From assembly GCA_964527325.1 (NCBI GenBank), contig CAZGNU010000007.1:1-40352 (forward strand): a stretch of 40,352 bases of DNA. The letters are read 5' to 3'. This document shows positions 1 to 7,802 of this stretch, in pieces (within the stretch, counting starts at the first letter, position 1; every line of letters starts with the position of its first letter). Made by a program: the position numbers and the translations under genes. The notes beneath the pieces are model-generated. The model was not told where the DNA came from, searched no databases, and saw only the letters and a list, made by a program, of their open reading frames with translations. This DNA is from UBA6164 sp964527325 (lineage in GTDB: Bacteria > Patescibacteriota > Gracilibacteria > BD1-5 > UBA6164).

Positions 1-2
1 AC

Positions 3-30
3 TAAAAGCCCCGGATCTTTAGTCCGGGGT
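3..30 (-). terminator. Rho-independent terminator of the 33-497 gene
   Basis: A seven-base-pair GC-rich stem (CCCCGGA at 9-15, TCCGGGG at 23-29) is followed on the minus strand by CTTTTAGT. It lies just after the stop codon of the minus-strand gene. The GC-rich stem is unlike the AT-rich terminators of resident genes in the window. Confidence 0.75.
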
Positions 31-32
31 GG

Positions 33-497
33 TTAATATAACTGAACGGTTACTTCATTAATCTGATTTGGTGACAAATTATCTTCTGATTCGTGATTCA
101 TTTTAGTAGATAAAATATTTTGAAAAATTTCCTCTTTAGAAAAAGTAAGTCCATCCAAGAAAAAAGACAAAGGGAAAACAGATTTAATATCAGAACCTGC
201 TCCATATTTATTACATTGAACTAACAAAGAATTATCAGAAATTTTAGGACTTATAAAACCAAACCTTTCTTCAAAATAAAGAATTCTTTCTTCAGCTTCA
301 TTCCTTACATTTTTATAAATTTCAAATAATTCTTTTTGTTTTTCTAATAATTCAACAAAAAGAATTTTATCAAAACAATATTTGAATTTATAATAATCAT
401 CACATTCTGTTTTTATAAAAAACCTATGGTTTAATAATAATTCCTTTACAACCAGTTGAGCATGTTCAGCTTCTTCTTTTGTAAATTTTACATTCAT
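33..497 (-). CDS. Unknown protein, standard-code gene with strong RBS
   Basis: A 154-residue protein I do not recognise, charged and probably cytoplasmic, rich in Glu, Lys and Phe, beginning MNVKFTKEEAEHAQ, with no signal peptide or membrane segment. The start at 497 is chosen because AGGAGG lies a few bases upstream; an in-frame ATG at 572 exists but sits almost at the predicted transcription start. All four glycines use GGN codons and there is no in-frame TGA, whereas resident genes use TGA for about 80 percent of glycines. It has its own promoter and terminator. This resembles the genes at 32943 and 33367 in style, though I see no clear sequence similarity. Probably imported from a standard-code genome; function unknown. 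Confidence 0.8.
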   Translation of the reverse strand: MNVKFTKEEAEHAQLVVKELLLNHRFFIKTECDDYYKFKYCFDKILFVELLEKQKELFEIYKNVRNEAEERILYFEERFGFISPKISDNSLLVQCNKYGAGSDIKSVFPLSFFLDGLTFSKEEIFQNILSTKMNHESEDNLSPNQINEVTVQLY

Positions 498-576
498 TTG
501 GTGTTCCTCCTTTGGATTACCATTAACGTTAATAAAAAAATATGCTTTTGCGAAATACGAAAACAGTAGCATGAAT

Positions 577-604
577 ATAATAACATCATTAATGTAAATG
601 TCAA
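577..604 (-). promoter_or_regulatory. Promoter of the 33-497 gene
   Basis: On the minus strand TTGACA (604-599) is separated by 16 nt from TATTAT (582-577). Transcription would start near 570, leaving a leader of about 70 nt before the Shine-Dalgarno site and the ATG at 497. Confidence 0.6.
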
Positions 605-610
605 AAAAAT

Positions 611-724
611 CTAACTCCTCAAAGCATCAACAGGATATAACTTACTAGCTAATTGATGATTAGAAGGCTTTCATCTAGCTTTATGTATTAATCATCTTGA
701 TCATTCTAATTTATACTTCTTTTT
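611..724 (-). pseudogene. Transposase remnant, ISNCY-like
   Basis: Reading the minus strand with TGA = Gly gives an open stretch ending in TAG at 611-613. It contains GLIHKARGKPSN, which resembles the conserved 'GLVH-RGRPSN' segment of ISNCY-type transposases. Only about 35-45 residues remain and no start codon is plausible, so this is a relic. The family assignment rests on one short motif remembered from the family and is tentative. Confidence 0.4.
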
Positions 725-781
725 TAATCATTTTATGCATGAAAAAAAAGCTCTAATTATATTAGACTTTGCCCAGTTACT

Positions 782-868
782 ATGGACAATAAACAAATAT
801 TAATATGAGTAGATAGACTAAAGAATAACTTAAAGGAAGCCAAAAAAAGAGGATATAAAAACATGTAA
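782..868 (+). pseudogene. Short ORF, probable gene fragment
   Basis: A 28-residue reading frame (MDNKQILIGVDRLKNN...) with one TGA glycine, ending directly before the truncated copy of the 9508 gene. It has no recognisable promoter or RBS. It may be the N-terminal piece of a lost gene joined to other debris. The rest of 600-1076 shows no intact gene. Confidence 0.25.
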
Positions 869-1046
869 GAACATTTATATGATTATTTTTCACAAGTTCA
901 TGATGAATTGTTTACAGATTTGTTATTGAAAAAAACTTATATAAGTAATAGTACAAAAAAAATGTTAGAGATTTTATCTACACCTGTTTATATTAAAAGT
1001 AGGGAAGAAAAAGAGAAAATATATGGTTATATTGAGAGAATGTAAA
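869..1046 (+). pseudogene. Truncated copy of the 9508-9795 gene
   Basis: Bases 873-1024 are identical to 9623-9774, the C-terminal half of the unknown gene at 9508. The 5' half is missing, since a TAA lies directly upstream in this frame, and the 3' end diverges into a different tail that stops at 1046. Because 152 bases match without a difference, the duplication or conversion event must be recent. Confidence 0.75.
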
Positions 1047-1076
1047 AAAATGATAACATTATAATTTAAGAAAGGT

Positions 1077-1104
1077 TTGACAAGTATATGTTTGTATGTA
1101 TACT
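1077..1104 (+). promoter_or_regulatory. Promoter of the Gre-like gene
   Basis: TTGACA (1077-1082), 16 nt spacer, TATACT (1099-1104), giving a predicted start near 1111 and a leader of about 25 nt before the ATG at 1136. No Shine-Dalgarno sequence is visible. Confidence 0.6.
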
Positions 1105-1135
1105 TAAAGTGTAATTATTTATTAACTATAAAAAT

Positions 1136-1615
1136 ATGCATAATACACCAGTTATTGTTATTGAAGATGAGCATCCAGCACATTTAGCTAAACTTGAAGA
1201 ATTTAAAAAAGAATGAAGAGAGTTATGAAAAGAAAAATTTAAGGCTTGTGAACAAACTTCAGAAACATGGCATGATAACCCAGCATTTGATGCAGTTGAA
1301 ATGAAACAAAATATGTTATCAAATAGAATGTGAGAATTAAGTAAAATTCTTAACAATGTACAAATCTTAACATTTGAAGTAATTAGATCTAATTCAAATG
1401 AATTTGTGTCTATTTGAAAAAAAATTACTGTTTTAATTGATGATGAAGAAAAAGTATTTGAAATTGGATGATTTCATACTCCAAATGGAAATAGAGTATC
1501 TTATAATGCTCCAATCATTCAACCATTAATATGAAAAGAAGAATGAGATGATGTAAAAGTAGAGATTTGATGAAAAGTTAAAGAAATTTCAATATTAAGT
1601 ATTGAGAATATTTAA
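1136..1615 (+). CDS. GreA/GreB-like transcription factor
   Basis: A 159-residue protein. The C-terminal part (about residues 120-158) has the GreA/GreB C-terminal pattern: a SYNAPIIQPLIGKEEGDDV stretch followed by V-IGGKVKEISILSI, matching the family's 'SP-G-ALLGK--GD-V' FKBP-like fold. The N-terminal 100 residues are helical and charged, as expected for the Gre coiled coil that enters the RNA polymerase secondary channel to rescue backtracked complexes. Family members are about 155-160 residues, so it is full length. Eight glycines are TGA. It may be a GreA paralogue rather than the housekeeping copy, because the coiled-coil tip is not clearly recognisable. Confidence 0.7.
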
Positions 1616-1632
1616 AGTTATTATTTTTTTTA

Positions 1633-2329
1633 TGTTAGATTCGAATGATATTTCACTAAATAGAATTGAGAGATGAGAATTAGAAGAAGAATTACCTGAA
1701 TTGTATAAACTTAGTTGATGTATTGAAAATAATATATGGCATAATAATAGATCAGTGTTTACCCTGAATTCAAACCCCAAGTGCAACTTTTAACTTTTTT
1801 CAAAAAGAAATATAACAACAGTTATTTTTTGCAATTATAAGAATAATTGTTATAATTCAAACATAATCTGCTAGGATTATTGGAAATGTGCTTGGTTTGG
1901 TGATACATAACCGAGTATTTCCCTAGGAGTATTTGCTATTATTTTGCAGCCTTGTTTCATGATATATCTAAAAATGATACTTTTGCATATAAAAGATGAT
2001 TTTGAACATGTTGCCCTGGTCATGAACAAGAATGAGCTTTAAAAATAATACCTATTTTAAATAGATTTGATTTATCTGAAGTTGAAAAACAATTAATTAT
2101 ATTATTAATAAAATTTCACTGAGAAATTCATTATATATTAGATTCTGATAATGTAAGTATAAAAAGAGATATTTTATTATATAGAAGAAAGCATGAAAAA
2201 ATATATATTGAGCTTATAGTCTTAGCTTTAGCAGATACACTAGCAAGTGACTTAGATACTTATGATAAAGACAATTTTAATTTTAGATTAGATTTTTATA
2301 AAAAAGAAATTTTAAATTTTAAGTTTTAA
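1633..2329 (+). pseudogene. HD-domain protein gene, broken by an IS30 relic
   Basis: The N-terminal part (MLDSNDISLNRIERG...NNIWHNNRSVF, 1633-1760) and the C-terminal part (YYFAALFHDISK...GHEQEGA...LADTLASD, 1937-2329) together look like an HD phosphohydrolase domain. The HD pair sits in FHDISK, a further His in GHEQEGA and a late Asp in LAD. The order resembles HD domains fused to tRNA nucleotidyltransferases. Between them is a 176-base insertion with IS30 transposase remains. The two halves are in different frames and the first runs into TAA inside the insertion, so no complete protein can be made. The gene is directly followed by tmk, with three bases between its stop and the tmk start. 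Confidence 0.65.
1761..1936 (-). mobile_element. IS30-family remnant (3' end)
   Basis: On the minus strand, 1936-1877 encodes ANTPREILGYVSPNQAHF and then TAA, which matches the extreme C-terminus of IS30-family transposases (the 'RPRK-LGY-TP-E-F' ending). Downstream of it the sequence runs to GTTGCACTTGGGGTTTG near 1790-1770, which looks like the outer inverted repeat of such an element. Only the 3' end remains, lodged inside the HD-domain gene. No target duplication could be recognised. Confidence 0.6.
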
Positions 2330-2332
2330 TAA

Positions 2333-2962
2333 ATGAATAGTTTATGAAATGATAGAGGTTTTTTTATTAACTTTGAATGATGAGATTGATCAGGTAAAAC
2401 GACACAATTTGATTTATTAAGCCAAAGGTTTAATGCAGTTAAATTGTCTTCACATATAAGTGAAGAAATAAAATCTATTAGATGATATATTGAAGAACTA
2501 AGTAGAGATAATACTGATTTAAGATTATCATATTATCTAATGGCCTCTATACATGATAGTGAGAAGGCAAAGAAATTATTGTGAATTTGAAAAAATGTGT
2601 TAACAGATAGATATATTTTTTCTACTTTAGCTTATCATAGAGCAATGTGAAGTAATTTTGCTAGTTCTATAGAATTAGAAAAGTTGGATATCTTGAGACC
2701 TGATTTAACTATTTATTTAGATGTAGATGAAAAAGAAAGATTTGAAAGATTAAATTTAAGATGAGATTTATCTGCTACTGATAAGCATTTAGAAAATGAT
2801 AGAGAATTATTAAATAGAGTATTGTTAGAATATGAGAGAATGTCTTCAAGTATGGTAAGAGTTGATACTACAAAAAAAAGTATAGAAGAAGTTTTTGCTG
2901 AAGTATTAGATAATGTAAATATTGTAGTTTGAAATATTATTAGATTAAATTCGGGTAATTAG
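2333..2962 (+). CDS. tmk: Thymidylate kinase
   Basis: A 209-residue dTMP kinase, phosphorylating dTMP to dTDP with ATP in the cytoplasm. The P-loop FEGGDGSGKTTQ (about residues 14-25) contains three TGA glycines. The DRYIFSTLAYHRA segment (about 95-107) is the DRY/S dTMP-binding motif, and PDLTIYLDVD precedes the lid. Length fits the family. There are three bases between the upstream HD pseudogene's stop and this ATG, so it was probably co-transcribed with that gene. No RBS. Confidence 0.9.
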
Positions 2963-2968
2963 TTTGAT

Positions 2969-3008
2969 TTTTTATAGAAGTATAAAGTCTATGCTTTATT
3001 TTTTAATA
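2969..3008 (+). terminator. Hairpin and conserved intergenic element before the radical SAM gene
   Basis: ATAAAG-tctatg-CTTTAT followed by TTTTTT gives a small terminator-like hairpin after tmk. The element (AAGTATAAAG-TATG-TTTATTTTTT) recurs almost unchanged at 12131-12168 before proS. It could instead be a promoter (TATAAAG as a -10-like box). The role is unresolved. Confidence 0.4.
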
Positions 3009-3019
3009 AACATTTGTGT

Positions 3020-3949
3020 ATGGAGCAAATAAATACTATTAATACAGATTCTATTGATTTAAATAATTTTTTAGGATGACTTGATATTAATGAAATAATG
3101 TCTGAAATGCCAGCAGAAAATTGATGCCAATTAAGAGTATCTTTGACTCAATTATGTAATGAAGCTTGTTTCTTTTGTCATAATGAATGAAATTCTAGAC
3201 AAAAAGTTGAATTTAATGATGAATTATTTAAAAAAGCTATAGATATAATGGTTAAACATGGTATTAAACAAAGGATAAGATTTACATGATGAGAACCTCT
3301 ATTATATGATTGAATTTTTGAGTTGATCAAATATATAAAAGATGAATCACCAGAAATGCAGGTATGACTAACAACAAATGCTCTATTACTTGAAGAAAAA
3401 GCAGGTAATTTAGTTGATGCATGACTAGATAAAATAACTATTTCTATACATTCATTAACTACTGAATGATATAAAGAAATAACTAAAGTTGATTGATTAG
3501 CTAAAGTTTTAAGATGATTAGAAAAACTAAAAGAATTAGGATTTAAATGAGAGGTATGTTTGAATTCAGTTATATGAAAACATAATGTAGAAGAGGTTTA
3601 TGATTTAGAAGTTTTTTGTGAAACTAATTGATATAAATTGAAATTACTTGATATTTTACCAGTAAATTCAGAATTAGAGGAATTAGTATTAACACAGAGA
3701 CAAATAGAAGAAATATCAAATATTACAAAAGCTAAATGAATAAGAACTCAAAAAAAATGTTTTTCTTGTCCAAAGAAAACTATTTGTTGATGAGAAGCAG
3801 AGTATTTAAGAATGTCACCTGATTGAGTATTTAATCCGTGCTTATCTTTAAAAAATTTTGATATTGATTTTAATTGAATAGAATGAGAGAGTAATCTTGA
3901 AAAATGATTTCTTTTATGATTAAGAAGGGTAGTTGATTTATCTTTATAA
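3020..3949 (+). CDS. Radical SAM protein, MoaA/SPASM-like
   Basis: A 309-residue radical SAM enzyme. The cluster motif CNEACFFC (CxxxCxxC, about residues 46-53) binds the 4Fe-4S cluster that cleaves S-adenosylmethionine. GGEPLL (about 94-99, two TGA glycines) contacts SAM. TTNALLL and ISIHSL follow in MoaA order. A second Cys set near the C-terminus (CFSCPKKTICGG, then NPCLSL) resembles an auxiliary-cluster or SPASM-like region. The substrate cannot be told. MoaA itself is about 330 residues and ends in a GGCR-like tail, not seen here, so I would not call this molybdopterin synthesis. A CYTH-domain gene follows 11 bases downstream. Confidence 0.75.
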
Positions 3950-3959
3950 ATAAAATAAA

Positions 3960-4496
3960 ATGATAACAGAATATGAAGTAAAAATATTGGAGATTGATAC
4001 TAAAAAAATTAAAGAGAAGTTAAAAAAATTATGAGCTGAATATGTTTGAGAGAATATGCAGAAAAGGTATGTATATGATTTTTATCCTATTGATCCAAAT
4101 AAATGGATTAGATTAAGGAAAAAATGAGAAAATGTTGAATTAACTATTAAGGAGATTACAGATGATAGTATAATATGAACAAGAGAAATTGAAACAAGTG
4201 TTTGAGACTTTGAAGCAACGAATTTGATCCTAAAAGAGTTATGATATGTTCCAAAAGCATATCAGGAAAATAAGAGAATTTCTTATAAATTAGATTGAGT
4301 AGAGATTGAAATTGATTTTTGGCCATTAATTCCAGCTTATATTGAAATTGAATGACAAAATGAGGATGAAGTAGAAAAAATTGTAAACAAATTATGATAT
4401 TCTATGAGCGATACTACTTCTATAAATACTACAAAAGTTTATGACAAGTACAGTATTAAATTAAGTGATATTAAAGACTTGAGGTTTGAAGAATAA
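3960..4496 (+). CDS. CYTH-domain protein (class IV adenylate cyclase-like)
   Basis: A 178-residue CYTH/triphosphate tunnel metalloenzyme. It begins with the signature EYEVKILEID (an ExExK pattern). It continues with WIRLRKKGENVELTIKE, TREIETSV, and IEIDFWPLIPAYIEIEG, the acidic and basic strands that line the tunnel and bind metal and triphosphate. Family members hydrolyse triphosphates, including thiamine triphosphate, or cyclise ATP; which applies here is not visible. It follows the radical SAM gene by 10 bases and ends before a terminator, closing the transcription unit. Confidence 0.75.
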
Positions 4497-4499
4497 ATT

Positions 4500-4530
4500 A
4501 TAGCTCTATCTTTTGGTAGAGTTATTTTAT
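4500..4530 (+). terminator. Terminator after the CYTH gene
   Basis: TAGCTCTA (4501-4508) pairs with TAGAGTTA (4517-4524), with one G-U, followed by TTTTATTTATT. It separates this unit from the TrpR-like regulator's promoter. Confidence 0.6.
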
Positions 4531-4559
4531 TTATTAGATTTTTAAATGTAAAAAAATAT

Positions 4560-4619
4560 TTGACATTACACTTTAATTGAATAAAGTGTAGATATAATTT
4601 CACTTTATCTAACTAAAGT
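4560..4619 (+). promoter_or_regulatory. Promoter with two palindromic operators, copy 1
   Basis: TTGACA (4560-4565), 16 nt, TAAAGT (4582-4587). The -10 box is the right arm of a perfect palindrome TACACTTTA-N6-TAAAGTGTA (4567-4590). A second palindrome ACTTTA-N6-TAAAGT (4602-4619) covers the predicted start and ends one base before the ATG. TrpR-family regulators bind symmetrical operators over their promoters, so the encoded TrpR-like protein is the obvious candidate ligand. The same arrangement occurs at 9803-9860. Confidence 0.7.
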
Positions 4620-4620
4620 A

Positions 4621-4941
4621 ATGAATAATAAAGAACTATTTAAATTTTCTGAAGATATATCTACTGTTTTGTCAAAATTATATGATAAAACAGAGGTTTT
4701 TAATTTTCTTAGAGATTTATTAAGTGAAAAAGAAATAATAGAATTTTCTAGAAGATTTGAAGTTGCTAAAATGTTAGAAGAAAAAATAAGCTATACTAAT
4801 ATTGAAGAAAAAACCAAAATGAGTTCTACTACAATTGCAAGGATCTCAAAATTTTTAAAATGAGATAATTTTTGATATAAAAAAGCTATTTCAGTTTTAA
4901 AATCTGTATCTAATAAACATCACATTGGCCATCACTCCTAG
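4621..4941 (+). CDS. TrpR/YerC-like regulator ending in a His-rich tail, copy 1
   Basis: A 106-residue protein of the TrpR-related YerC/YecD family. The core FNFLRDLLSEKEIIEFSRRFEVA... is followed by a helix-turn-helix (YTNIEEKTKMSSTTIARISKFLKG, about residues 58-81) as in Trp repressor. Read with TGA = Gly it continues to TAG at 4939-4941 and ends SNKHHIGHHS. Codons 100-105 (CAT CAC ATT GGC CAT CAC) thus hold four histidines in six codons, directly before an attenuator hairpin. It is followed by hisI and preceded by paired palindromes. From about 4735 on the gene is identical to the copy at 9862, while the first 115 bases carry scattered differences. Probably an autoregulating repressor of histidine genes whose own tail serves as leader peptide (inference). 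Confidence 0.85.
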
Positions 4942-5036
4942 TAATGGTTATTTTATACAAAATCTATTATTTAAGAGTGAAAAAACTATTTAAATAATAG
5001 ATTTTTTTTGTGAAAATTTTATTTAACTTACTATGA
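4735..5036 (+). repeat. Direct repeat A, copy 1 (regulator end plus attenuator)
   Basis: About 300 bases identical to 9976-10277. It covers the helix-turn-helix half of the regulator, the His-rich tail, the attenuator and the 5' leader of the next gene. The flanks diverge on both sides, which suggests recent duplication or gene conversion. Confidence 0.85.
4918..5009 (+). promoter_or_regulatory. Histidine attenuator embedded in the regulator gene, copy 1
   Basis: His codons lie at 4918-4923 and 4930-4935. The terminator is a perfect 15-bp stem (4960-4974 with 4990-5004) followed by five T. The competing antiterminator is CACTCCTAGTAAT (4933-4945), which overlaps the last His codon and the stop. 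It pairs with ATTATTTAAGAGTG (4966-4979): CACTC/GAGTG, then TAG and TAAT with one mismatch and one bulge. Stalling at the first His pair would leave the antiterminator free, while a ribosome at the stop codon would cover it and permit termination. This follows the classic his/trp attenuation logic. Confidence 0.75.
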
Positions 5037-5042
5037 AGAAAT

Positions 5043-5492
5043 ATGAAAAAAATAGAAAGTAATGCGATATTATATAAAAATATATCCATTCAAATATTAG
5101 AAAAAATAATTGATAAAATTAATTGGAAGAAAGAAGGAATGTCAGGTTTAATACCTGTTATTACTCAAGATATTGAAACAAAAGAGGTGCTTATGCAAGC
5201 TTATGTAAATAAAAAAGCATTTGAGAATACTTTAAAAACATGAAATGCTACTTATCGGTCAAGATCAAGAAATGAATTATGGGAAAAGTGATTAACCAGT
5301 TGAGCAACTCAAGAAGTATTTGATATAAAGATTGATTGTGATAGAGATAGTATTATTTATTTTGTTAAACAGTTATGAAATGCTGGAGCTTGTCACATAG
5401 AATGACAAAATAGTTGTTTTGAAACAGATTCTATTTCTTTAAGAGAAAATACAAAACAAAATATTTCTTTAGTATTAGAAAATTCTGAATAA
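5043..5492 (+). CDS. hisI: Phosphoribosyl-AMP cyclohydrolase, HisE-less copy
   Basis: A 149-residue HisI, opening the adenine ring of phosphoribosyl-AMP in histidine synthesis. Typical residues are present: TQDIETKEVLMQAYVN, YRSRSRNELWEKGLTSG, the metal-binding DCDRD, and the zinc-site Cys residues in ACHIEG-NSCF. Bases 5109-5482 are identical to 11304-11677 of the hisIE gene. The frame then diverges to NSE and a stop, so the HisE domain is missing. The first 22 residues also differ from copy 2. The start at 5043 is preferred over ATG 5033, which meets TAA after nine codons. The protein could still be active as a cyclohydrolase, or be a decaying duplicate. Confidence 0.85.
5109..5482 (+). repeat. 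Direct repeat B, copy 1 (hisI core)
   Basis: 374 bases identical to 11304-11677, covering the HisI catalytic core. Its offset (6195 bases) differs from that of repeat A (5241 bases). The two duplicated blocks therefore were not simply copied as one piece, or hisG (about 950 bases) was lost from this copy. Confidence 0.85.
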
Positions 5493-5531
5493 ATTTAATA
5501 GAAGAGATACAGAATAGAAAAAGTAGTATAA

Positions 5532-5567
5532 AAACACAAGAAATTATATTAATTTCTTGTGTTTTTT
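5532..5567. terminator. Bidirectional terminator between hisI and the methyltransferase gene
   Basis: AAACACAAGAAAT and ATTTCTTGTGTTT form a 13-bp stem around TATATTA, followed by T's on the plus strand and preceded by A's, which read as T's on the minus strand. It lies between convergent genes. Confidence 0.8.
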
Positions 5568-6522
5568 ATAACTCAATCTCCCAAGCAAAAAGTATTTTTT
5601 GTAATAAAAATTTTTCAATTTTATCAACTATCTCAGGTATTTTTTTATATTTATTTAGTTTAGGAGTTTTTAAATCTAAAATAATTTCATCATCATAGTA
5701 GTATTTTTTAATATTTCATAAAGAATTAGATATTATGAAATCATTTTCAGTATTATGAAGGGATTCTATTATTTTTGGTTCTACTTTACTCATTACATCA
5801 ATATGATCTTTTAGAGTAAAATTTTCTCATACTAGCCAATTTGTGAAATTTTCATGAGTTGGCATATCTGTAGTTATGTATTTAACGTTAATAGAAATTT
5901 TATTTAATAATGTAGAAAAGCTTCTTAGATTATCAAAAAATATTTTTTGTTCATTTTTATTTAAATACATTAATAATCACTCACTTACTAGTGTTATTTT
6001 GTTTATTTTTTTATCTTTTAGCTGTTTAAGTTTTATATAATCATATAGATTTTTAAAATCTTGTTTACTTAAAACATCTAATATCTTAATATTTGGTGTT
6101 TTTTTGTCTATACTATTTAAATAATCATAGAACTCACCTTTTAATTCAATAACATTTTCTTTATCTGTTTCTATAAAATTATTATTTGATTCATTTACTA
6201 GGTTTAATCATCTAGGAGTAAAACCTGAGGCTAATTCTATTGTAAGAGTTTCTAAATTATTTTGGTTTTTTATTATCTTGTTAAGTAATTTTCATCTTGC
6301 TTCTATAATTGTAGCAAAACTAAGAGCTGATATTTTATTTCAATATTCTTTTCAGAAAACTTTATCAAAATTATCCCATCTATTTTCTAATTCTCACATA
6401 CTAAGGTTTGATTTTTTAAGTAGAAAATTTATAATTTCAAAAGAATGAGAAATATTTAAAATACTTCTAAAATATGCTGTTAATGAATAAGGTTCAACAA
6501 GTAATTTATAATCTTTTGACAT
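5566..6522 (-). CDS. Leucine carboxyl methyltransferase-like SAM methyltransferase
   Basis: A 318-residue protein resembling the LCM/PPM1 group of class I methyltransferases. TIELASGFTPRGLNLV (about residues 92-107) matches the SAM-binding 'LAAGLDTR' motif. NVIELKGEFYDYL stands where 'EVDLP-V---K' is usual, and KITLVSEGLLMYLNKNE (about 178-194) matches 'I-EGVLMYL', a hallmark of the family. The substrate is unknown; bacterial members are often secondary-metabolite or polyketide-type O-methyltransferases. ATG at 6522 gives the longest frame and no RBS is present. It is convergent with hisI and divergent from the MFS gene, whose start lies 68 bases away. Confidence 0.6.
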
Positions 6523-6589
6523 AATAATAGGATAGTTATTATAGTTATTAGAATCACATGTTAACTAAAAAAATAATAAAATCAATAAA

Positions 6590-7795
6590 ATGATAAAAAA
6601 TATTATAAATATATGAAAGTATAATTTAAAAATTCATTATTTTTGAACTTTTTTAATGTCTTTTGCATTTTTATCACCAGTTATTAGTTTATATTATAAA
6701 TTTTATGGTTTAGAAGTTTCTGATATTATTTTTATTTCATCTATTTATTATTTTTTTATTTTTTTACTTGAAATTCCTACTTCGACTTTAGGGGATAACT
6801 TATGAAGAGTTAAAACAATGATATATTCAGTTTTAGCTTGATTTATACCACTTTTGATATATCTATTCTATCCAAGTTATGAAATGTTTTTTGTGGCAAT
6901 ATTTTTTAGTTCTTTATGACAAGCTTTGTGGAATTGAAATGCTCAAGCAAAACTGGAAGATGATTTAGATGCAATTTGAAATAAGAAAAATTTTTGAAAA
7001 ACTATTTGAATACTTATTTCTTTAACTCAGGCTTGAAAATTAATTACACCTGTAGCTATATTTTTTGTTTTAAAATATTTTGATAATTCATATGCTATTT
7101 TAGCTGGTTTAGATTTATTTGTTTGGTTTTTAGTTTTTTTTGTGATTAGTAGATTTGAAGAAATTGACGACACTTATATTAGAAGAACAAAATGAATATT
7201 AAATTCAATTAAATTACATATAAAAACAATAATAAAAACTTCAAAATACATTTATACTTCAAAAGTAATTATATTATTTTTAATCTCAATGCTGTTTGGT
7301 ACAGACTTATATTTATTAGCAAAGGTTATATTACCAGTAATAGTAGACTCTTGAATAGAGGACTATGTTTGAAGTATAGTTGTTTGGATTGCAACTTTAT
7401 TATGAATTTTATGAAGTTTAAGTGCATCAAAAATATCATCAAAAATTTGATGGGAAAAAAGTTTTTCTTTGTTTATATTTTTAAATATGATTTTACATTT
7501 TTCAGCTTTCATATTTTTTGAAAATAAATTTATACTAACTATTTTATTTTTATTTATAACATTTGTAGAGTTTGCATATATGCCAATTCGGAATCATATA
7601 CTAATGGAATTAACACCAGTAAGGGCAAAAGCAACAATTAGAAGTTTATTTATTTCAATATTACTTTTATATCAATTTATTTTATTATTTTTATTTAGTT
7701 TTATTAAAGTTGATTTAGCATTATTAATAATTGCTCTTTTAATGATTTCTGCTATAATATGTTCAAGATATGTTGTATTAAACACTAAAAAATAG
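6590..7795 (+). CDS. MFS transporter
   Basis: A 401-residue integral membrane protein with about 12 hydrophobic segments. The loop between segments 2 and 3 reads EIPTSTLGDNLGRVK, close to the MFS motif A 'G-LADR-GRR'. Another helix start reads GSLSASKISSKIGWEK, a second motif-A-like loop in the C-terminal half. Many glycines are TGA. The substrate is unknown. It has weak resemblance in layout to the MFS gene at 27199. An ATG at 6558 reaches TAA after twelve codons, so 6590 is the start. Confidence 0.75.
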
Positions 7796-7802
7796 TTTTT
7801 TT

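Noticed and set aside
1126..1786. Minus-strand open frames of 63-76 codons
   Set aside because: They lie antisense to the Gre-like and HD-domain genes, lack RBS and promoter, and exist only because AT-rich antisense frames are poor in stops.
5033..5062. ATG at 5033 (and 10274) as gene start for hisI or hisG
   Set aside because: Both meet TAA after a few codons. They could be tiny leader ORFs, but nothing supports that.
7469..7795. Separate 108-residue membrane protein
   Set aside because: It is the end of the MFS transporter at 6590; the upstream part becomes continuous when TGA is read as glycine.
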